This document shows, one piece after another, positions 34,945 to 43,180 of a stretch of 64,000 nucleotides of DNA. The stretch's first letter is position 1. Every line of letters begins with the position of its first letter. Source of the stretch: Microvenator marinus (GTDB lineage: Bacteria; Myxococcota_A; Bradymonadia; Bradymonadales; Bradymonadaceae); assembly GCF_007993755.1 (NCBI RefSeq), contig NZ_CP042467.1, forward strand, positions 1,017,501 through 1,081,500, in the 5' to 3' direction. A model generated the notes under the pieces. That model made no database searches. It had not been told where the DNA came from and saw only the letters and a program-made list of their open reading frames with translations. A program made the position numbers and the translations under genes.

Positions 34945-37914
34945 TTGCACCGTTTAATCTTCGTATTTTTCTTCTTCTCAGGCTTCACATCCCTTGTTTT
35001 TGAGGTGATTTGGGAGCGCTCGCTGATGAAGATTTTTGGCACGAGCAGCCTCGCAATCTCTACGCTCTTGACCGCATTTATGGCGGGCTTGGCGCTCGGT
35101 GCGTGGATCGGAGGACGTTGGGCGGCACGTCTCGAGAACCCACTCAAAGTTTATGGAATTCTCGAAGGTGCAATCGGCGTGTACGCGCTCTTCATCCCAC
35201 TCCTACTTAGCGCATCGGAAGAACTCTACCGCTGGATGTTCCTGACCTGGGTCGACCAACCCGTGCTCTTTGCAGGCTTGCGCTTCATTGCCGCATTTTT
35301 CATCCTTATCATCCCAACCACGATGATGGGCGCATCACTCCCGCTGGTTTCGCAGTGGACCGCCAGAGCCGGCGGATACTTCGAGACGCGCGTTGGACTC
35401 CTCTATGGAATGAACACGCTGGGGGCATTTTCGGGAACCGTACTCGCCGGATTTGTTCTCCTGCCGTCCTTTGGACTTTCGGCCACCAATCAGGGGTTCG
35501 CCGCTGCAAATATGGTGCTCTGCGCCGTGGTCTTGTTAGTCGCCCCGCGAATGGAATCGGGCTCCCACGAAGAGTTGGAGATGGAGCAAGAGCTCGGAAA
35601 TGCTGCCCCGCTCCAGGCTCTAAGCCCGAACGCGGCACTTGCTCTCAAAATCGCATTTCTCGGAACGGGCCTTGTGTCCATGGCGTACCAGGTACTTTGG
35701 ACCCGCGCCTACGTCATCGTTCTGGGGAGTTCAACCTATTCCTTCACGCTAATTTTGGCCACGTTTTTGGCGGCGATCGCGGCCGGCTCGTCCCTGATCT
35801 CGCCTTTCCTCAAGCGCATCTCGAGGCCTGCGGCCTGGCTCGCTGCCACACAATTTCTCTTCGCCGCCACAAGTATCTTCACCTTCACATTTCTGGATCG
35901 ACTGCCTGAACTACTCTTCTGGCGTTATCGCGCCGAGATTGGTGCTCCAGCCGAGATCTTTCTCTTTCAGTTCGGGCTCGTGGCGCTTTTGGTCTTCGTC
36001 CCCGTGATGTTGCAGGCGATGGCATTTCCCCTTGCTTTTAGAGCGTTGCGCCAAAACAAAGCTCAGGCAGGACGCGATGTGGGTCAGGTCTACGCGTTCA
36101 ACACCACGGGCGCGATCATCGGAAGCTTTACATCGGGATTCCTTCTCTTGCCCTTGCTCGGACTACGTGGCGCGCTTACGACGGTGATTATCCTAAATAT
36201 CCTTCAGGCCGGGATTCTAGCCGTCGTTTCAGCCTCCCAAGGCGCCCGACATATCGGTCACGCCGTTGGTCTAGCCGGTGCCGGACTTTGCGTCCTCATG
36301 TTGGTTTTTGGCCCCGGAATCGACCAGGCCAAGCTCACCCGCGGCATGTTTCGTACCTATTGGGCTCGCGAACTTTTTGACCCTGAAAAGTTCGAACGCG
36401 ACTCACCCGAGATCGTGTTTTTTGCTGATGGGATATCGGCCACCACATCGGTCGAAAAGCGCGGCGAGCTCGTCACTCTCAAGTCCAATGGCAAACCCGA
36501 AGCCTCAGACGGCGCCGATATGTCCACCCAAATTTTGGTGGCCCTCGCCCCCTTCCTTATCAGGTCTCTCAACCCGGCGATGATGCTCGGCGAAGAAGAA
36601 GTCGCGATGGTCGGCTACGGGAGCGGAGTAACCGCAGGTGCCGCACTCCAATGGCCGCTCGCTCAAATGGACGTCATCGAGATCGAACCGTCCATGGTCG
36701 AAGCCTCAAAATTCTTCAATCACGTCAACCATCGCCCGCTCGAAGATCCTCGAATGAAGGTCGTAGCAACCGATGGCCGAAACTATCTCGAGTTCACACC
36801 GCGAACGTTTGATATCATCGTCTCCGAGCCCTCAAACCCGTGGATCGCTGGCGTCGCTTCGCTCTTTACGGTGGAGCATTTCGAAAGGGCCCGCAGAAAG
36901 CTAAAGCCAGGTGGAGTCTTTGCGCAATGGGTTCAGCTCTACGAAATCCGACCGGAAAACGTTCAACGCATCATCAAGACTTTTCTCGAAGTCTTTCCAC
37001 ACGCCCACGGGTTTAGCTCCATGCCCAAGGGCACGGACTTGATTCTGATCGGTGCCAATCACCCCATCGAGTTCGATCCCGTGTCGTTTCAGGCCGCGTG
37101 GGAAATCCCAAGCGTGCGAAAGGAATTGGAGCGCGCCGGCTTAAAGGACCCTAAGGACTTCATCGGACTATTGTTCCTCAATGAAGCAGAACTCCGAGAA
37201 TTCATCGCGACGGATGAGGAAATCGAACTTAACACCGACGACAACGGACTGCTCGAGTTTGAGGCCCCTTTCGACCTGATCCGGTACGATATTGGCGAAA
37301 AGTACTTTCAAGACCGGTACTTCAGCACGCAAACCTATGGTGATCCTCGAGAATACCTTGTGGATTGGCCAAAGGGCTGGGGCGAAGAAGAAATCTCCCG
37401 TCTTGCGGCTTCCGCATGGAAGGCCGGAAAGGCAGACCTAGCCTGGGAGATCGAAGATGACGGGGCTCCACTTAAGCTCGAATCCCTTCCTGCGAAGCCC
37501 TACTCAAAGAGAGAGGAAAACGCGATGGTTCGCCTCTCAAGTGGGCTCTCACTTCACGAAGCAGTGATGGACGCGTGGCCAAATCCCGGGTCTTCATTTC
37601 ATATGATGGCCGCAGATGCTGCGAAGAACGACAAACATCTACAAGCCATGCTCTATCTCGAATCCGACGGCCAACCTCCTCGTGGAGGGTTCGAGTCTGA
37701 AAAAGGGCTCGTCTACGCGTACGTGTTGGCAGAGAGACGCTACTATCGCCACGCACTTGAACAACTTACGGGACTGAAGGAAAAATCAGATCCTGTGGTA
37801 GACTCGGTCGTCTTCCAGCTTCTCGACGGATACGTTCTAACCAAAAGACGCCGCTACCACGACGCCTGGCAGGCTTATCTGCGTGCAACCGAACTCATCG
37901 CAGCTCAGGAGTAG
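34945..37914 (+). CDS. Polytopic membrane/spermidine-synthase-like fusion protein
   Basis: A 989-residue protein. The first 470 residues hold about a dozen membrane helices of the kind found in 'fused MFS/spermidine synthase' proteins (SGFTSLVFEVIWERSLMKIFG is characteristic). A cytoplasmic or peripheral domain (about 530-715) has the SAM-type/aminopropyltransferase fold: VGYGSGVTAGAALQW, IEIEPSMVEASKFF, ATDGRNYLEF and IIVSEPSNPWIAG. The C-terminal 250 residues include TPR-like helical repeats. It likely starts at TTG 34945, with AGGTGA just upstream. Polyamine or other small-molecule transfer at the membrane is possible, but the substrate is unknown in the family. Confidence 0.78.
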   Translation: MHRLIFVFFFFSGFTSLVFEVIWERSLMKIFGTSSLAISTLLTAFMAGLALGAWIGGRWAARLENPLKVYGILEGAIGVYALFIPLLLSASEELYRWMFLTWVDQPVLFAGLRFIAAFFILIIPTTMMGASLPLVSQWTARAGGYFETRVGLLYGMNTLGAFSGTVLAGFVLLPSFGLSATNQGFAAANMVLCAVVLLVAPRMESGSHEELEMEQELGNAAPLQALSPNAALALKIAFLGTGLVSMAYQVLWTRAYVIVLGSSTYSFTLILATFLAAIAAGSSLISPFLKRISRPAAWLAATQFLFAATSIFTFTFLDRLPELLFWRYRAEIGAPAEIFLFQFGLVALLVFVPVMLQAMAFPLAFRALRQNKAQAGRDVGQVYAFNTTGAIIGSFTSGFLLLPLLGLRGALTTVIILNILQAGILAVVSASQGARHIGHAVGLAGAGLCVLMLVFGPGIDQAKLTRGMFRTYWARELFDPEKFERDSPEIVFFADGISATTSVEKRGELVTLKSNGKPEASDGADMSTQILVALAPFLIRSLNPAMMLGEEEVAMVGYGSGVTAGAALQWPLAQMDVIEIEPSMVEASKFFNHVNHRPLEDPRMKVVATDGRNYLEFTPRTFDIIVSEPSNPWIAGVASLFTVEHFERARRKLKPGGVFAQWVQLYEIRPENVQRIIKTFLEVFPHAHGFSSMPKGTDLILIGANHPIEFDPVSFQAAWEIPSVRKELERAGLKDPKDFIGLLFLNEAELREFIATDEEIELNTDDNGLLEFEAPFDLIRYDIGEKYFQDRYFSTQTYGDPREYLVDWPKGWGEEEISRLAASAWKAGKADLAWEIEDDGAPLKLESLPAKPYSKREENAMVRLSSGLSLHEAVMDAWPNPGSSFHMMAADAAKNDKHLQAMLYLESDGQPPRGGFESEKGLVYAYVLAERRYYRHALEQLTGLKEKSDPVVDSVVFQLLDGYVLTKRRRYHDAWQAYLRATELIAAQE

Positions 37915-37916
37915 CC

Positions 37917-38207
37917 ATGAGAAATGACCTTCGCGCCCAAAAATCACTCGGCCAAAAAATTGGGACCTTTGTGTTTTTCCTGGTCGGTTTCTGGTTTTTG
38001 TACTTGACGATGCATGACCCCTACAGCGGAGAATGGAACCCTCCAAAGAACTTCGCCATGGTGACGCATCGTATTGAATTCGGTGTGAAATCAACGTTTA
38101 CATCGGCGAAAGACGCGATGGTAGATACCAATGCTTCGATGCAAAGCACCGTCAACGAAAGAAATGATCGAAATGACTCCCGTATTGAACGTGACACGGC
38201 GAATTAG
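37917..38207 (+). CDS. Small single-pass membrane protein (96 aa)
   Basis: A 96-residue protein with one hydrophobic helix (about 16-33, IGTFVFFLVGFWFLYLTM) and a polar, Asn/Asp-rich C-terminus (RNDRNDSRIERD). It follows the fusion protein by two bases and overlaps the next lipoprotein gene by about 44 bases. No family recognised. The overlap with a real gene and the short length leave some doubt about its extent. Confidence 0.5.
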   Translation: MRNDLRAQKSLGQKIGTFVFFLVGFWFLYLTMHDPYSGEWNPPKNFAMVTHRIEFGVKSTFTSAKDAMVDTNASMQSTVNERNDRNDSRIERDTAN

Positions 38208-39435
38208 CGCACTCCTCCTGGCGCTAAGCTTGGTTGGATGCGCCACATCCGACGCCACCCCTGCCCTTCAGAACACAACTTCCGCCCAGGAAATCGTGGA
38301 AGAACCTGCTCGACCACCTGAGCCCGAATTCTTCGTGGTTCCCAAGACCACCAAACTCTTCCTGCAGCCCGACGAAAACTCGAGGTTTCTGCTCTTCCGA
38401 AGCCCGGAAGAACAAGCCAAACTTGAAGAGAAATGGAAGACGGACTCTCAAAAATGGGCCGAGAGAACTCAAAAGAAGTTTGAGAAAGAAATGGAGAGGG
38501 AGGCTAAAAGAGCCAAACGTATGCGCAAAGCCGAGGCACGCGACGAGTACTTGGAAAAACGCCGACAATCTCGCGCGAAGCGATTGCTCCGTGACATCGA
38601 CCGAAGAGCACGTCGCATCGGAGAAAACCCATCTGCAAGGTGGTTGGCATTTCGCCTCGTTGAACGCAAAAATGGCTGGGTCCTGGGCGAGAGTCTCTCG
38701 GCTGATGAAGAAGCCGTACATTGCTATCGGGGTGGGCTTCCGGGCGCATCAGGAGGACGTCTACGTTTTTGGGTGCGAGAAAGTGAACTCTCGGATGTCT
38801 CAACCAAACGAGCAGCTTACAACTTATGGCGGGGAACCGAAGTCAAACTAGCTTCGGGCGTCGTTATTGAGGATGGGACTGCGATGATCGATGGATTTCG
38901 CATTCGCATGGACCTGCCAAACGGCGACACCGGCAAGACGTACACAAAGTCTGCGATCTTCGAGGCGCCGTTTACAGAGACGGTCTTTTCCGAGATCGCT
39001 TACGCAGAAGGACACCTACAACTCACCAAAGATCAGTCCTTGCCCTTCAATCCATTTGCGGACCTTTACGTGACTCAGACCTTGAAGGTGGATTCACGCT
39101 TCTACGCGACCACTGAAGTTCGTTGTGCTCAGATTTCGGTGCTTACCGACGAGGCGACCCTCGTTCCGGCCGGAAGACGTGGTGCCATGCGCCTCCAAGG
39201 CGCGCCGAGTGCATCCCCGCCACTCGCCCCCAAAGGCACGGAACTCTTCACGCCTGAAGGTCTTCCTCTCGGCATCGCCGAGAGAGACTTTCATCTTGGC
39301 GAAAAAACAAAGAATGCGCCGGAAGGTCGTGCTTGTTTTGAAAAATCCATGTGGCCACCGCCGCGAAAAAAATCCCCGCCGAGTGAATGGCTTTTTGAGG
39401 TCTGTGTGGACGCCGCGCTCGTAGTGCCCAAGTAA
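38164..39435 (+). CDS. Lipoprotein of unknown function with Lys/Arg-rich coiled coil
   Basis: A 423-residue lipoprotein if started at ATG 38164 (an ATG at 38173 is also possible). The signal ends in ALSLVGC (lipidated C at about 25). Residues about 85-145 are an extremely charged Lys/Arg/Glu helix (WAERTQKKFEKEMEREAKRA), probably a coiled coil. The later part has beta-rich segments and a C-terminal Cys pair, and may contain an SH3-like unit (WVLGESLSADEE). No known family recognised. Convergent with the repeat protein that ends four bases downstream. Confidence 0.55.
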   Translation: MIEMTPVLNVTRRISALLLALSLVGCATSDATPALQNTTSAQEIVEEPARPPEPEFFVVPKTTKLFLQPDENSRFLLFRSPEEQAKLEEKWKTDSQKWAERTQKKFEKEMEREAKRAKRMRKAEARDEYLEKRRQSRAKRLLRDIDRRARRIGENPSARWLAFRLVERKNGWVLGESLSADEEAVHCYRGGLPGASGGRLRFWVRESELSDVSTKRAAYNLWRGTEVKLASGVVIEDGTAMIDGFRIRMDLPNGDTGKTYTKSAIFEAPFTETVFSEIAYAEGHLQLTKDQSLPFNPFADLYVTQTLKVDSRFYATTEVRCAQISVLTDEATLVPAGRRGAMRLQGAPSASPPLAPKGTELFTPEGLPLGIAERDFHLGEKTKNAPEGRACFEKSMWPPPRKKSPPSEWLFEVCVDAALVVPK

Positions 39436-39439
39436 GGTA

Positions 39440-40237
39440 CTAGTCTAGAATCCCGTGCTTTTTGAGCATGAACTCGACACGTTGAGGCTTGAATGCACAG
39501 GCGATCCCAAACATAAGCATGAACCAAAGCGTCATTTGGATCGTAACACCCAATCCTTCCATAAACGTCAGTTGCTCTAAGCCGGAATTCAAAATGCCGA
39601 GCAAAAGTCCTACAAGCGTTCCAAGAGCTGCGCCGCCACCTCCGTAGATTAGACGCATTCTCGTGTCTGGCTGCGCGCCTGCACCCACAGGGGCCTGAGC
39701 GGGGCCAGGTCCTGAAAACCCGATATTGGTGCTCGGAATGACCGGCATACCCGGAGACGAAGGCGCACGCACGATTGGAGTAGAAGGTGTCTGACCGAGC
39801 CCAAACTGGCCTGTTGGAGAATTTGGAAACGCACCACTGCCAGGAGCCGTGAACTGGCCGGTCGGCGAGCTAGGAAACGCACCACTTCCGGGGGCTGTGA
39901 ACTGGCCGGTCGGCGAGCTAGGAAACGCGCCACTTCCAGGCGCTGTAAATTGGCCAGTCGGAGGGTTCGGGAACGCTCCACTGCCTGGGGCTGTGAACTG
40001 ACCTGTACTCGGGTTCGGAAACGCACCGCTGCTAGGAGCCGTGAACTGGCCGGTAGCGGGGTTTGGAAAGGCAGTCGGGGTCTGTTGCACGAACGGCCCC
40101 TGGCCTCCCAGGGCCTGACGATTGCCTGTCGAAGGTTGCGCAAAATGAGTCGGGACACTGGGCCCAGGAACAGGAGTGTCCTCCTCTTCATCATTCAAAA
40201 ACCGCCCGGGCTGACCATTTTTCCACTCGTCACTCAT
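39440..40237 (-). CDS. Membrane protein with Pro/Gly-rich tandem repeats
   Basis: A 265-residue protein. The start is ATG 40237, with AGGAGG eight bases upstream. The N-terminal 150 residues are low-complexity and include about five copies of a 16-residue unit of the form TGQFTAPGSGAFPNPP. The C-terminal 70 residues hold two hydrophobic helices (GGGGAALGTLVGLLLGILN and an adjacent MTLWFMLMFGIACAF), with a short basic tail. The repeat region is therefore cytoplasmic or exposed on one side of the membrane. The function is unknown. Confidence 0.62.
   Translation of the reverse strand: MSDEWKNGQPGRFLNDEEEDTPVPGPSVPTHFAQPSTGNRQALGGQGPFVQQTPTAFPNPATGQFTAPSSGAFPNPSTGQFTAPGSGAFPNPPTGQFTAPGSGAFPSSPTGQFTAPGSGAFPSSPTGQFTAPGSGAFPNSPTGQFGLGQTPSTPIVRAPSSPGMPVIPSTNIGFSGPGPAQAPVGAGAQPDTRMRLIYGGGGAALGTLVGLLLGILNSGLEQLTFMEGLGVTIQMTLWFMLMFGIACAFKPQRVEFMLKKHGILD
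39803..40072 (-). repeat. 48-bp tandem repeat (16-residue units)
   Basis: Within the gene above, about five near-identical 48-bp units encode TGQFTAPGSGAFPNPP-like sequence; the last two full units differ mainly in PSSP versus PNSP. In-frame length implies copy-number change would not break the frame. Confidence 0.75.
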
Positions 40238-40293
40238 GACCACGTCCTCCTACACGATCGTACAGCAAGGCTCGTCGAAAAGAAAGTACGCCA

Positions 40294-41619
40294 TCATTGA
40301 CCGAGGCGAACAAACTTTCCGTAAACTCTAGCATTCGCACCCGAATCGCCCTGTGACCAGCTCACGAAAACGGTGTCCTCGGAGATGACCGTCAGCCCCG
40401 GACCATAGGGAGGAATCGCGACAAACTCCGAAAAAACAACCACCTCCGGCCCGTTCACAAACTCGCCGTCATTCCACTCGAAAGACTGGAGCGCCAACGA
40501 ATTGCGTGTTGGAGAGGTCGTGTAGCGGTACCAGGCCACAACTCCGCCGCCATCAAACCCCCGAACCGTCGGGCGAAAGTTGATGAAGTTTGTCGCGCCG
40601 AAAGTGGCGTACACGCCGGTCGCTTCTTCAGAGACGTTTCGCACGAGAATTTGGGAGGAGTTATTGGTCGTGGATTGGAACGCTAGGAAGTTGGCACCCT
40701 GCGGATTCGCTCGTGGAGCCAGGTGCGAAAGAGGATTGGAGTCACCTATTGCCAAGGCTGGCTGGGCCGCACCGCCCATGGACGCCCCTTCGGGAATTCG
40801 GGAAAAGTAGGTCTTCTCTGCCCCTTCGGCGCCTTCTCGAGTCCAGGAGACCACCGCGCCATTTTCAGTGAGGCCGATGGATGGATAAAGCTGATTAACG
40901 TCCTTTTCCTCGGAAACGAAAAACACGGACTCTACGCTTCCGTCAAAGTTCACTCGCTGCACCACGACTTGTGTCTCCGGCCCCAAAACCTCTGAGGCAT
41001 GCCACAAAAAGTCTTCACCCAATGCAATTGACGGGGACCAGGCCGTCTCGCTGATGAATTCTCCGCTGACCTGCGGAGTGATGTCCGCTGGCGTCTCAAG
41101 CACCGCACCGCCAGCCTGCGTCAAGAACTGCAATTTCGTGGATTTGGCATTTCCACCGTTGGGTTGGTGAACCCACACCACTGCGGTCCTTCCACCGTGT
41201 GAATCCACAACGGGCATGTAGTTTCGAGCGGCGTTGGACTCGCTCAGTACAAGCGGCCCAGACGTAATCACTCCATCACACCCCACTCTAATCGCGTGGA
41301 TGCCTTCGTTCGAGGACTCTTCACTCGTTGGTGCGGTGTACACGACCCAAACGCCTGCGCCATCAAACGCTGCCGTGGAGTAGAACTGCCCTGAACGGCT
41401 CGCCTCGTCCAAAACAAGGGATGTTTCGGTATTCGTCACGAGGCAGTCCTGGGGACCAACCGGCATATCAGCAGCTTGGTCCTCCTCAATCGCCATATCA
41501 GCGCCCTGATCCGAGACGTCCAAATCCGGCCCTGCATCTCGCTCGGCCATCGGTGCCGACTTATTGGAATCATCACCACACGCCACCAGAAGAATTGCAA
41601 GCAAACTGACCCATTTCAT
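40294..41619 (-). CDS. Lipoprotein with acidic linker and propeller-like repeats
   Basis: A 441-residue lipoprotein: signal MKWVSLLAILLVAC (lipidated C14), then a linker rich in Asp, Glu, Ala and Met (about 20-55) that often tethers surface proteins in these bacteria. The remainder is beta-rich with repeated segments such as GVWVVYTAP, TAVVWVHQP and GAVVSWTRE, spaced about 50-60 residues apart, which suggests a beta-propeller. No catalytic motif was seen. Divergent from the AgmX-domain gene at 41711. Confidence 0.58.
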   Translation of the reverse strand: MKWVSLLAILLVACGDDSNKSAPMAERDAGPDLDVSDQGADMAIEEDQAADMPVGPQDCLVTNTETSLVLDEASRSGQFYSTAAFDGAGVWVVYTAPTSEESSNEGIHAIRVGCDGVITSGPLVLSESNAARNYMPVVDSHGGRTAVVWVHQPNGGNAKSTKLQFLTQAGGAVLETPADITPQVSGEFISETAWSPSIALGEDFLWHASEVLGPETQVVVQRVNFDGSVESVFFVSEEKDVNQLYPSIGLTENGAVVSWTREGAEGAEKTYFSRIPEGASMGGAAQPALAIGDSNPLSHLAPRANPQGANFLAFQSTTNNSSQILVRNVSEEATGVYATFGATNFINFRPTVRGFDGGGVVAWYRYTTSPTRNSLALQSFEWNDGEFVNGPEVVVFSEFVAIPPYGPGLTVISEDTVFVSWSQGDSGANARVYGKFVRLGQ

Positions 41620-41710
41620 GCCGAGAACTCCACATTTGTTTGAGGTCGCGGACCTTATGCAAAATCGATTGAGACTTCAAGGGATTCGCCATATCCGCTA
41701 GCCTGCACAA

Positions 41711-42439
41711 ATGAAAGAAACAGCATCATGGCAAACGTGGACCATCGTTCTCATCCTTGTCGGATTGATGATCGCCGGAGCATTCTACCTTCGTCCCGAC
41801 TTGCTCGAGCGCGCGAAGCTTATCGTCGGTTGGCCAGAGTCCGAAGAAGTTGAGGTCGCCGAAGCAGCGCCGGAGAGTTCGAAGAAAGAGAAGAAGCAAA
41901 AGCGCAAAAGACCAAAAAAGCGCTCGCGCGCCAGCAACGAAACGCCCGCTGAAGCAGTAACCGAGGACACCTGGGAGGATATCGAGTTCGGAAATATCTT
42001 TGAGGAGCCCGACGAAGTCGTTATGGCGGACGCCGAGCCTGAATTCGTTCCACCTCCTGAAATGTGGCAACCCGAGGGCAGATACCAACCCAGCGCACGC
42101 TGGACCGCGTCGGGTTTTGACCCCTCAAAGCCTCAGGAAATTGATCTCAACGGACCCGACCGAAAGCCACTCTCCGAAGCCGATATCAAGTCAGTACTCA
42201 ACGAAAGGCGGCTCATGCCTTGTTATCGCGAGGTGGCCATCAAAGTTCCTCAGATGAAAGGAAATGTGGACTTTCAGGGCGTGATCTCAGGTGATGGCCA
42301 AATCGCTCACATTCGCATCAAGCGCTCCGAGTTGCGTTCCAAAGACGTGGAATCCTGCATGGTCTCTACGATTCGGAACCTGAGATTTCCCTCAACCGGG
42401 ACGCTCACAAAGTTCACGATGGACTTCGACTTCAACTAG
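41711..42439 (+). CDS. Single-pass membrane protein with AgmX/PglI-type C-terminal domain
   Basis: A 242-residue protein. A membrane helix (about 10-27) is followed by an Arg/Lys/Glu-rich linker (about 55-75) and an acidic stretch. The C-terminal 90 residues (LSEADIKSVLNERRLMPCYREV to FTMDFDFN) contain the conserved MPCYREV, GNVDFQGVISGDGQI and ESCMVSTIRNLRFP segments of the AgmX/PglI C-terminal domain, with two Cys. It is the same domain as in the lipoprotein at 16682, here attached to an inner-membrane anchor, so it extends into the periplasm like TonB. Partner genes are not evident. Confidence 0.7.
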   Translation: MKETASWQTWTIVLILVGLMIAGAFYLRPDLLERAKLIVGWPESEEVEVAEAAPESSKKEKKQKRKRPKKRSRASNETPAEAVTEDTWEDIEFGNIFEEPDEVVMADAEPEFVPPPEMWQPEGRYQPSARWTASGFDPSKPQEIDLNGPDRKPLSEADIKSVLNERRLMPCYREVAIKVPQMKGNVDFQGVISGDGQIAHIRIKRSELRSKDVESCMVSTIRNLRFPSTGTLTKFTMDFDFN

Positions 42440-42502
42440 CCCATCGTAGACAAGCACGCCTCTTGCCGCTTATTATCGGTTTGTCCAAAGCACACGTGAA
42501 TC

Positions 42503-43180
42503 ATGTCTCATAAATCCAACCGTCGTGACCCTCGCGTCAACATCGCCCTCAGTGTCAAACTTCTCACGACCCGAGGCATGGAAACGCACGAAACCAAGAA
42601 TATTTCCTATCGAGGAATCTTCATCATTACGGACCAGCCTCTGCCTTTGCGCCGAGTCACCCGATTGGAGATGGAAGTCGGTGGAAAGCTTGTCACGATG
42701 CTGGGACTGGTGGCTCACAGAATCAACGTTGCCGATGCCACAGAGCGGCGAATTGCGCCCGGCATGGGCATCCAAATTTTCTCAGTAGGAAGCGCTGCCA
42801 AAGATGCCTGGCAAGATTACGTGACCCAACTTGTGGAACAGGATCCGGAGCTTCTCAAAGCCCTCCAAGAACACAATCTCCCGAAATTCAAAGTGAATCT
42901 ATCAACGCCGGAACTCCTCAAGAAGTTCGTCGAGCGCGATCTGCCTCAGGGACAGATTTACTATCGTACCCCTGAACCCATTGCGCCCGGCTCGGAGCTC
43001 ATTCTTGAGATTTCCCACCCGACCAACACAGAGAAGTTCAACCTCAAGGGACAGGTTCGCGAAATCACCGAGGGAGCGCGACGCCATCGCGGCATGTACA
43101 TTGAACTTGCGCCTATGGACGAAGAACTCTTCGCAGCCTTTGAACGTTTCGTTCACGCCTCCGAGACCATTTCGATATGA
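42503..43180 (+). CDS. PilZ-domain protein with a second PilZ-like unit
   Basis: A 225-residue cytoplasmic protein. The N-terminal PilZ domain has both cyclic-di-GMP contacts: R7-x3-R11 and N33-x-S35-x2-G38, so it should bind the ligand. A linker leads to a second PilZ-like unit (about 120-215) with a region beginning IYYRTPEPIAPGSELILEI that lacks the RxxxR motif, and so probably does not bind. Tandem units of this kind resemble the myxobacterial PilZ family of TIGR02266 type. Its stop overlaps the start of mpl by four bases (ATGA), tying cyclic-di-GMP signalling to cell-wall recycling by context. Confidence 0.78.
   Translation: MSHKSNRRDPRVNIALSVKLLTTRGMETHETKNISYRGIFIITDQPLPLRRVTRLEMEVGGKLVTMLGLVAHRINVADATERRIAPGMGIQIFSVGSAAKDAWQDYVTQLVEQDPELLKALQEHNLPKFKVNLSTPELLKKFVERDLPQGQIYYRTPEPIAPGSELILEISHPTNTEKFNLKGQVREITEGARRHRGMYIELAPMDEELFAAFERFVHASETISI

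Noticed and set aside
39803..40072. 48-bp repeat as a CRISPR array
   Set aside because: Units are directly adjacent without unique spacers and keep one open frame.
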